Part shown: piece by piece, positions 53,170-59,599 of the stretch
How the letters are laid out: every line of letters starts with the position of its first letter
Numbering within the stretch: the stretch's first letter is position 1
NCBI GenBank assembly: GCA_034430215.1
Contig: DAOUFE010000004.1
Coordinates: 1-59,599 of the forward strand
DNA length: 59,599 nucleotides
From: UBA4782 sp034430215
GTDB taxonomy: Bacteria; Chloroflexota; Anaerolineae; Anaerolineales; Anaerolineaceae
Direction of reading: 5' to 3'
The notes under the pieces: model-generated
The model's input: only the letters and a program-made list of their open reading frames with translations
Told to the model about the DNA's origin: nothing
The model's database searches: none
Position numbers and translations under genes: made by a program

Positions 53170-53224
53170 AACCCATTCATGTGGATTTTCCAGTTTATTT
53201 TAATGATCAATAGATAAAAGGCTC

Positions 53225-53253
53225 TTTACAAATATATCGGAAGGCGATATACT
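53225..53253 (+). promoter_or_regulatory. Promoter of the padR operon
   Basis: TTTACA (53225-53230) and TATACT (53248-53253) are 17 bases apart. The spacer holds operator 1 and the region just after the -10 box holds operator 2. Confidence 0.75.
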
Positions 53254-53271
53254 ATATATCGTAAGACGATA
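53233..53271. promoter_or_regulatory. Twin PadR operators
   Basis: Two inverted repeats of the form TATCG-N5-CGATA lie at 53235-53249 and 53257-53271, with centres 22 bases apart (two turns of DNA). The first extends to TATATCG/CGATATA. They cover the promoter spacer and start site. Such sites are what a dimeric PadR repressor binds in its own promoter. Confidence 0.7.
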
Positions 53272-53304
53272 CAACGGTAAACGTTATAACGAAAGAAGAT
53301 ATAT

Positions 53305-53631
53305 ATGAATAATGATAATAATATTGCCTTAACTGAAGCTGTTTACTATATTTTGTTATCTTTGTTGTCGCCACTGCATGGATACGGCATAATGCAAAAT
53401 GTAGAAGATCTTTCGAATGGCAGGGTGCGGTTAGCTGCCGGAACCTTATACGGGGCAATCAATACCATGCTAGAAAAAGGTTGGATACAGGCATTGCCAG
53501 GGCAAAGGGATAGCCGCAAGAAGGAATACGTCATCACTTCGTCAGGAAGAAATGTGCTTTTCACCGAAATCAGAAGACTAAAAGAGTTGTTGGACAATGG
53601 GAAACGATTAACAGAAGAGGTCTCAAAATGA
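53305..53631 (+). CDS. PadR-family transcriptional regulator
   Basis: The 108-residue protein is a winged-helix PadR regulator of the short type without a large C-terminal dimer domain. LTEAVYYILLSLLSPLHGYGIM and LAAGTLYGAINTML-x-KGWI are the helix-turn-helix and wing landmarks of the family. AAGAAG precedes the ATG. It overlaps the DUF2812 gene by four bases, a common PadR pair. The twin operators upstream suggest it represses its own operon, probably relieved by a membrane-active compound. Confidence 0.9.
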   Translation: MNNDNNIALTEAVYYILLSLLSPLHGYGIMQNVEDLSNGRVRLAAGTLYGAINTMLEKGWIQALPGQRDSRKKEYVITSSGRNVLFTEIRRLKELLDNGKRLTEEVSK

Positions 53632-54170
53632 AAAAAGTAATTTATAAATGGTTTTGGGTATGGGATTTTGAAAAGGAAGAGCAGTGGCTCAATAAAATGT
53701 CAGAAATGGGGCTTCAACTTACTGATGTAGGCATATGCAGGTATGTTTTTGAAGAAGGTAGACCGGGAGAATATCAATATAAACTACAAATGCTCGATAA
53801 TTTACCAGACAACATTGAAAGCCAGCAATATATCAAGTTTTGCGAAGAAAGTGGAGTTGAGCATATCGCCAGCCTGCTACGTTGGGTATATTTTCGTAAG
53901 AAATCTGATGGTAAAAAATTTGAGTTATTTTCGGATATTGATTCACGAATCAAACATCTACGTGGAATTCTGGTATTTCTTTCCACAATCGCAGTCGCAG
54001 AATTGTTGATCTTTCTCTCGAATTTAAATAAGCTTTTCCAATATCAAGAACTGGGAATTGGAATAATCGTTGGCCTGTTATTCGTTGTAACAATACTCAT
54101 TAGCTATGGTGCGATCAGGGTATGGATCTCTTATCGAAGGTTACAGAAAGAGCGCAATGTATATGAGTAG
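53628..54170 (+). CDS. DUF2812 membrane protein
   Basis: The 180-residue protein has the DUF2812 start KWFWVWDFEKEEQWLNKM-x-E-x-GL, an external-looking domain of about 100 residues, and two C-terminal transmembrane helices (about 115-135 and 142-164). DUF2812 proteins are usually encoded with PadR regulators and are thought to act in stress or compound sensing, though no function is proven. It is translationally coupled to padR. Confidence 0.85.
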   Translation: MKKVIYKWFWVWDFEKEEQWLNKMSEMGLQLTDVGICRYVFEEGRPGEYQYKLQMLDNLPDNIESQQYIKFCEESGVEHIASLLRWVYFRKKSDGKKFELFSDIDSRIKHLRGILVFLSTIAVAELLIFLSNLNKLFQYQELGIGIIVGLLFVVTILISYGAIRVWISYRRLQKERNVYE

Positions 54171-54292
54171 TAATCAAGACTGGTAGTAATGGAGGAGTGT
54201 GGTTGTTCTTTGGCTGCTCCCTCATCTTTTTGACATTATGAACCAGGCATATTGCAGTAAATCAAATACAGTGGGGACCCCACCCAACTTGC

Positions 54293-54330
54293 ACCCTCCC
54301 CTTTTTCAGAAACTAAAAAAAGGGGAGGGT
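54293..54330 (+). terminator. GC-rich hairpin after the padR operon
   Basis: ACCCTCCCCTTTTT (54293-54306) pairs with AAAAAGGGGAGGGT (54317-54330), followed by AAATTTTTG. A second palindrome GTGGGG-A-CCCCAC lies just before at 54271-54283. Confidence 0.55.
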
Positions 54331-54371
54331 AAATTTTTGTGTTGATTATTTTGCATTCCTCAGCAATAAAA

Positions 54372-54404
54372 AAACTCCACAGCATTTATTTTGCTATGGA
54401 GTTT
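54372..54404 (-). terminator. Terminator of the LCP gene
   Basis: AAACTCCA-C-AGCA and TGCT-A-TGGAGTTT pair with one mismatch; TTTTTTTATT follows on the minus strand, 20 bases after the LCP stop codon. Confidence 0.8.
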
Positions 54405-54424
54405 GCTTTGTCTATTTATTCGTG

Positions 54425-55900
54425 CTAGGGAAGCGGGTTATTGCTTGCCCAATCTTCACCCAGAATAACAATAATATCTGCGTAGGAATCTGGCTGGTAA
54501 CGGTTGAAGATATTGCTGGTTTGAACACCCATCAATTGCGCCATATATCCTGCTGTATAGGGTTTCCCATTCTGGATCAAAATGGTGGAGTTATAGTAGA
54601 TCTGATCCGCATTTGTTTCTTCGACGATATTCAGCCCTTGACCACGTAAATATTCCGCTGTACGTTGTGCCAGTCCAGGATCAGAGGTTCCATTTTGGAT
54701 TGAAATTCGGGCAGCTTCTGCTGTAGCCAGGCCGATCAGATCAGTCGAACTGCCACTCGTTGCAAGGGCAACCGGCCCTGCTGCTTCACCGTTGGCAAAG
54801 ATTTCATCCCGTTTCATGCGGATTTGGTCTTGAATGGGGATCTCAATGGATTGTCCATTGTACATAGAGGGTGTAAAGCAGTTTTGATCAAGAACAGCTT
54901 TTTTAATGTTCTTTTCTGGTACATTCATCGCCAGTACAGCCAGTTCAACGATCTGCTGCAAATTGAGGTTGGTGTGAATACCTGCTGAAAGCTCCTGGTA
55001 CATTTGCGGTGCTTTTGAAATTAGTGTTGGCAGCATATTGAAGGTTAAAATCTGATCGCGCACTGCCATGATCACCTGTTGTTGTCGATCAGCTCGATCG
55101 TAATCTCCCATATCTGTATGACGATTGCGAGCAAATGCAAGGACAGTAGCTCCATCAAGATTTTGTACACCTGGATAAAGCGTTACCGTATTTCCAGGGC
55201 CCATAGGATCTACGGTGATCTCTTCACGAATATAGATATCCAAACCGCCCAAGAGATCGATGAATTTTACAAATGCTTCAAAGTCAATCTGGGCATAATA
55301 GTTGATGGGAACGCCTATGAAAGCTTCTGTTGTTTGAACTGCCAAACCAGCTCCACCACCAGGTAACTGGTATGATTCACCAAGAAAGTAAGCGGTATTG
55401 ATCTTGCCATAATCAAATCCTGGAATATTGACCCAGGCATCACGAGGAATGGAAAGCATACCTGCGGTGTTGGAAATTGGATCCATCGTAAGAAGCATCA
55501 TGGAATCTGTACGTGGAACACGCCGTTCTTCCGTATCTTCATAATCCAACCCCATCACCAATATAGTCACCCTGCTTTTTCCATCCCAGGGTTGAGCTGT
55601 TGGAGCGCCAACAGGTTGCAGGGCAACCACTGCTTCGGTACCACTTGGGGTAGCAATATCTCCAGCAGATACTTCGGGTTTGCCTGGAAGACCTGCAGTC
55701 AGGTTCCAGGAACCAACCAGGTTGCGGATGATGTTGAAAGCGACAACCGCAGTAATGACTCCAACAACCGCAAAAGCAGCCAGTAAACCGATTGTCAACC
55801 GGTCAAATTTGAAATTATTTCGATTACGACCACGATGTGATCGATTTGAAAAACCATTATTCTTTGGGCTTTTTGCCATCTGTACAGAATTGCGATCCAT
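54425..55900 (-). CDS. LCP-family (LytR-CpsA-Psr) envelope protein
   Basis: The 491-residue protein has a basic cytoplasmic tail, one transmembrane helix (about 36-58) and an external LCP domain (TILVMGLDYEDTEERRVPRTDSMMLL is represented by its GLDYEDTEE and RTDSMM landmarks; SIPRDAWVNIPG and FARNRHTDMGDYDRADRQQQV follow). A C-terminal LytR_C domain (about 395-485) is present. LCP enzymes move polyprenyl-linked glycopolymers onto the cell wall or another envelope acceptor. The ATG has no Shine-Dalgarno site; a TACAAT lies six bases upstream. Confidence 0.9.
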   Translation of the reverse strand: MDRNSVQMAKSPKNNGFSNRSHRGRNRNNFKFDRLTIGLLAAFAVVGVITAVVAFNIIRNLVGSWNLTAGLPGKPEVSAGDIATPSGTEAVVALQPVGAPTAQPWDGKSRVTILVMGLDYEDTEERRVPRTDSMMLLTMDPISNTAGMLSIPRDAWVNIPGFDYGKINTAYFLGESYQLPGGGAGLAVQTTEAFIGVPINYYAQIDFEAFVKFIDLLGGLDIYIREEITVDPMGPGNTVTLYPGVQNLDGATVLAFARNRHTDMGDYDRADRQQQVIMAVRDQILTFNMLPTLISKAPQMYQELSAGIHTNLNLQQIVELAVLAMNVPEKNIKKAVLDQNCFTPSMYNGQSIEIPIQDQIRMKRDEIFANGEAAGPVALATSGSSTDLIGLATAEAARISIQNGTSDPGLAQRTAEYLRGQGLNIVEETNADQIYYNSTILIQNGKPYTAGYMAQLMGVQTSNIFNRYQPDSYADIIVILGEDWASNNPLP

Positions 55901-55906
55901 AGGCTA

Positions 55907-55912
55907 ATTGTA
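55907..55912 (-). promoter_or_regulatory. -10 box for a possibly leaderless LCP gene
   Basis: Minus-strand TACAAT, then TAGCCT, then the ATG at 55900. Same spacing as at 498, 2945 and 33799. Confidence 0.45.
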
Positions 55913-56024
55913 ATCCATTTCTTCTGACGGAATCAGGAATACCTGCGCTTTTTGATGCAACAATGGTGCCAGATTGAATGGCGAAAATAGACGAATTAAA
56001 AAGACGCCAGAGTATTTCTCTTTT

Positions 56025-56252
56025 TCAGTCAATTGCTGGAGGGGGTACTGGCAGATCGCTGGCTGGCGTATTCATCCATTTTTCCCCTTCATCAACCAAC
56101 ATTACAGGAATATCTTCAATGATGGGATATTTTCGATTACATTCAGTGCATAGCAGCCAGGATTCTTTGTATACTTCGAGAGCGCCGCCATTTTCATGTT
56201 CCCGAACACAAACAGGGCAACGTAGAATTTCGAGTAGATCAGGTTGAACCAT
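56025..56252 (-). CDS. Trm112-like small zinc protein
   Basis: The 75-residue protein has the Trm112/YcaR fold landmarks: LLEILRCPVC near the start, LLCTECNRKYPIIEDIPVML in the middle. C12, C15, C35 and C38 would bind zinc. Relatives act as partners or activators of methyltransferases and other enzymes. The ATG at 56252 is chosen because GGAGG is well placed before it; the frame is open 17 codons further. It lies 47 bases after the VanW gene on the same strand. Confidence 0.85.
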   Translation of the reverse strand: MVQPDLLEILRCPVCVREHENGGALEVYKESWLLCTECNRKYPIIEDIPVMLVDEGEKWMNTPASDLPVPPPAID

Positions 56253-56299
56253 AGAGCCTCCAAAACGCTTTGACAAATTGTACCATAGCATGTTGAGAT

Positions 56300-58183
56300 T
56301 CATTCTTCCGATGAATCTTCTGGTGGCGGCATGTCTGGCGTACCAGGACCATATTCGTACACAGCCTGCCAGGGTTGATATTGTGTGAAGAAGGAGTCCT
56401 GAAAATAAATCGCACCATCTTTATAAACCGTTCGCTGAACAGTAATGTCTGCCCCTTGTGCAGAATAATCAACCTGACGAACTTCTCCAGTAGGGAGATC
56501 GGGATTTTCACGGTAGAGTGGTTTGGGGGCTTCAACAGTATTTACTGGTCCAGTGGTTGACCATTCAACACTGCGCCCATCATAGGTTGAGTAAAATTTC
56601 CAGGTGATTGAGCTACTGCCAGGGTAGACGTACGTTTCCATCAACAACCAGTATGGGGTATCGTTAACAAATTTCAGATCAACAATCGGGGCATAAACTG
56701 TGGCATCCAACCCAGCCAAATTTGGGTCAATGGCTCCACCTGCCACTCTTTCGTAATAACTTACACGGTAAGCGTGAGCATACCGTTCTGTGATCGGGAA
56801 GCCAGCAAAAAAGGCAGCACGGAAAAGCGTAGTGCTTACCTGGCAAACACCTCCACCCACACCTTTGATGGTCTGGTTGCCGTAGATGATCAGGGCTTCA
56901 GCGTATCCATTTTCAAGACTGATGTCTCCTAAAGCAGAAGCCATCGAAAAAGTTTCACCAGGAGACACAAGCAATCCATGAAACTGGCTGGCAGCTGCCT
57001 GAATATTTTGCACACGTTCAGCACTGGAGCCATAGAAATAGGATGTCTCACTATGAATTAACTCAGTGATCCCTAGTTGTTCTCCCGTCATCGAATCGGT
57101 GATTTGTGGATCGGTGAAATCAAATACCAGCGTTACATTGTGCTCACCTTCCATTAACTGTTTTTGAATAGTTTTTATGCTTTCTTCGACATTGAGATCA
57201 CGACCAATGATAGCGCTTTTGATCACTTCAAGCTGGCGAGTATCATCATTGAACATAAAGCGAGTATTTTGTGGAGCAAGATACAGGTCAGGCTGCAAAC
57301 TTGTCAAGTACTCTCGAAGTACTTCTGTTTTTATGGATACTTGATAAAGCGAAGAGCCATCCGTTTGTACCACTTCGAACGCCAACATTTTTGAAAGATT
57401 TTCAGGAGTGAATACCCAGGGTCCTTGAGAATCAGGTTGCCCCGAAGGCATACTCAACGTGAGGTTCTCGCTAAGCAGTTTTTTCACCAATTCAGCTTGC
57501 TCATCAACGTTGATGATCACAGGATGAGTTTCTTGCACAACAAGCGGAACCAATCCATCCTGTAAAGTAGCGATCTGGGAGGATATATTTGCCATCGATG
57601 CAGTGTAATCCAGGCTTAATCCGCTGATGCCAGGCGAAATACTGACGGTTGTTCCATCAATCTGAATTGAAGGCTCTTCCAGTGGGCGGTTGATCTCTGT
57701 TGCGATCTGGTCGAGGTAGGCAAATGTCATTCGTTGATCAAAAATAAGAATTGGTGAAAGATCGATCCCATTTCTCCGTGATACCAGTTGAACATCCAGC
57801 CGGTTGAAAAGGTTCCCTGTTCGACCAATGGAAAAAGCTGCCCGAGACGAACTTTCACTGTCTAGCATTACTCCAAGTTGTGATGGAGATAACAACCAGC
57901 TTTTATCTGCATACTTCAAAACCAAACGCCCGGTCAGAGGGTACGTAAGCGAATTTCTTATTTTTTCCTGTGCATCTGCTACGGTTAGCCCGCCAACCGG
58001 GATACCTGCAACCTGAACACCCGGGAAGATGCGCCCGGCATACCAGAATTGATACCCAAGTGTAATAACCAACACCATCATACCAAACACCGCAACAGCC
58101 ACGAGAATGCCAAAGAACGCATACTCCATCTGGAATTTGCGGGGATGAATCCTGCTGGGTTTTATCATTGAACGAGTTTGCAT
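56300..58183 (-). CDS. VanW-family envelope protein
   Basis: The 627-residue protein has one N-terminal transmembrane helix (about 22-48), one or more peptidoglycan-binding-4 type modules (GLTVADAQEKIR), and a VanW domain with LVSPGETFSMASALGDIS and GVGGGVCQVSTTLFRAAFFAG. VanW is named from vancomycin clusters, but its function is not known; such proteins occur widely in Gram-positive-like and Chloroflexota envelopes. A TATAAT lies ten bases before the ATG with no ribosome-binding site. The Trm112-like gene follows. Confidence 0.87.
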   Translation of the reverse strand: MQTRSMIKPSRIHPRKFQMEYAFFGILVAVAVFGMMVLVITLGYQFWYAGRIFPGVQVAGIPVGGLTVADAQEKIRNSLTYPLTGRLVLKYADKSWLLSPSQLGVMLDSESSSRAAFSIGRTGNLFNRLDVQLVSRRNGIDLSPILIFDQRMTFAYLDQIATEINRPLEEPSIQIDGTTVSISPGISGLSLDYTASMANISSQIATLQDGLVPLVVQETHPVIINVDEQAELVKKLLSENLTLSMPSGQPDSQGPWVFTPENLSKMLAFEVVQTDGSSLYQVSIKTEVLREYLTSLQPDLYLAPQNTRFMFNDDTRQLEVIKSAIIGRDLNVEESIKTIQKQLMEGEHNVTLVFDFTDPQITDSMTGEQLGITELIHSETSYFYGSSAERVQNIQAAASQFHGLLVSPGETFSMASALGDISLENGYAEALIIYGNQTIKGVGGGVCQVSTTLFRAAFFAGFPITERYAHAYRVSYYERVAGGAIDPNLAGLDATVYAPIVDLKFVNDTPYWLLMETYVYPGSSSITWKFYSTYDGRSVEWSTTGPVNTVEAPKPLYRENPDLPTGEVRQVDYSAQGADITVQRTVYKDGAIYFQDSFFTQYQPWQAVYEYGPGTPDMPPPEDSSEE

Positions 58184-58438
58184 AATGCTACTAATTATAG
58201 ACCATTATTGTCGAGATTATTTTCTTTGAAAGTTACCGTATCGGGCTTATTCTCTGAACGAAAAAGTTGCAGAAAAGGTTCCAGATCAATGCTAATAAAG
58301 ATGGCAGGGAAAAGCTAAAGATAGAGTAAAATACTGGAGCGATATAGATCTTTAAGAATGTTTCATGGGTGTAAGAGCGGTTGGAGAAAAGGGAAAAATA
58401 AAAGGAGAACCAATTTTAAAATTAGTCCTCCAATTCCC
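58184..58438. other. Intergenic stretch without a gene
   Basis: No open frame with a ribosome-binding site is seen. The TATAAT of the VanW gene lies at its left end (58194-58199, minus). A palindrome AATTTTAAAATT occurs just before the rRNA promoter. Confidence 0.5.
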
Positions 58439-58466
58439 TTGACAAGATATGTGGACGCGATATAAT
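58439..58466 (+). promoter_or_regulatory. rRNA promoter P1
   Basis: TTGACA (58439-58444) and TATAAT (58461-58466) are 16 bases apart, both perfect hexamers. Confidence 0.88.
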
Positions 58467-58588
58467 CCAACCCGCTGCCTCAAACGGGCAGGTTTCGCTG
58501 AAAAGGCAAACACTTAACAACAGAACATAGTTCCCAGCTTTGCCGCTCCTGGGTTTTGTGAAAACAAAAAGAAAGTGGAAAAAACCAC

Positions 58589-58617
58589 TTGACAAGAAAA
58601 GGATACTCGGTTACAAT
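58589..58617 (+). promoter_or_regulatory. rRNA promoter P2
   Basis: TTGACA (58589-58594) and TACAAT (58612-58617) are 17 bases apart, 151 bases downstream of P1. An AAGTGG/CCACTT stem overlaps the -35 side. Confidence 0.85.
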
Positions 58618-58708
58618 TTGGTTCCTAACTTGCGATCTCGCTCAATGCAGATCTTGAAAACCGAATAATTCCTTGAGGCCATTTCCGCAGGGAAATCGTT
58701 TTTAGAGG

Positions 58709-58744
58709 GCCGATGTCATCACAACAAAACGAGATAGACATCGG
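58709..58744 (+). other. Leader hairpin in the rRNA operon
   Basis: GCCGATGTC and GACATCGGC pair over nine bases around an 18-base loop, upstream of the 16S gene. It may be part of the folding or processing signals of the precursor. Confidence 0.6.
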
Positions 58745-58789
58745 CGTTTCGTCTGAAAATAAGGCCAATGAGGAAAGCGGACAAGGGAA

Positions 58790-58802
58790 TGCACCTTAAC
58801 AA
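58790..58802 (+). promoter_or_regulatory. boxA-like antitermination site
   Basis: TGCACCTTAACAA resembles the boxA element (TGCTCTTTAACAA) that recruits Nus factors to rRNA transcripts. It lies about 80 bases before 16S. Confidence 0.55.
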
Positions 58803-58879
58803 TTGAAGAGTGATAGGAAGTACAGATAGCCCTGTCGTTCAATTTCTTTCCGAAATGTACATCTGAAAAGATGACAAAT

Positions 58880-59599
<720 letters not shown>

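Overview
This window most likely comes from a bacterium of the phylum Chloroflexota, probably class Anaerolineae. The basis is the 5' part of a 16S rRNA gene at the right end (it carries a GCGTGCAGGCGG stretch familiar from that phylum) together with the gene mix: F420-type LLM oxidoreductase, VanW and LCP envelope proteins, a GPH-like sugar transporter beside GH127/GH2 enzymes, membrane-anchored Thr/Pro-rich proteins and DUF6391. This is inference; a full 16S comparison would settle it. Base composition looks moderate and even. I see no prophage, insertion sequence, integrase or CRISPR array.

Layout, left to right. 1-3000: the tail of an unidentified gene, a broken methyltransferase, a GNAT acetyltransferase, and a minus-strand pair of LLM oxidoreductase and MtaA/HemE-like methyltransferase. 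3000-8500: an ABC exporter operon (ATPase plus two permeases), a small membrane protein, a stand-alone GGDEF protein and a type II toxin-antitoxin pair (AbrB/PIN) with a palindromic operator. 8500-12600: galE and a lipid-linked sugar module (GT2 plus a large membrane protein with overlapping ends). 12700-20000: tryptophanase, a vWA-like/FHA membrane protein, a GH4 glycosidase, an NfeD/SPFH pair and an acetyltransferase. 19900-26450: a short leader peptide plus terminator before a SWIM protein, a HhH-GPD DNA glycosylase, two small membrane proteins, a DnaE2-like polymerase and a methyltransferase. 26500-32600: a sugar-utilisation operon (MFS, GH127, DUF2804, GH2) whose enzyme genes overlap end to end. 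32600-36600: a YhiN-type flavoprotein, a GYF-domain membrane protein, a second MFS transporter and tRNA-Leu(CAA). 36600-42900: a YchF-like GTPase, an isoprenylcysteine-methyltransferase-like protein, a large HprK/PEPCK-fold kinase-like protein, a membrane sulfatase-like protein and a GNAT protein. 42900-50100: holA, DUF6391 and radA in one minus-strand run, a cysteine-rich ferredoxin-like protein, clpC, and an alkyltransferase-like protein. 50200-58200: urocanate hydratase followed by two paralogous anchored proteins, a PadR/DUF2812 pair with twin operators, an LCP protein, a Trm112-like protein and a VanW protein. 58400-59599: tandem rRNA promoters, a structured leader and the partial 16S gene.

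How it works together: the sugar genes (MFS, GH127, GH2, GH4, galE) fit a fermentative plant-glycan degrader; tryptophanase and urocanate hydratase point to amino-acid use; LCP, VanW, GT2 and the sulfatase-like protein serve the envelope; HolA, RadA, DnaE2, HhH-GPD and the alkyltransferase-like protein serve DNA replication and repair. No clear defence system or wholly new multi-gene machine stands out. The best candidates for a closer look are the HprK-like protein with an unassigned N-terminal half (38810-40588), the leader-peptide/terminator unit at 19896-20013, and the recurring pattern of a -10 hexamer exactly six bases before an ATG without a Shine-Dalgarno site, which suggests leaderless mRNAs.
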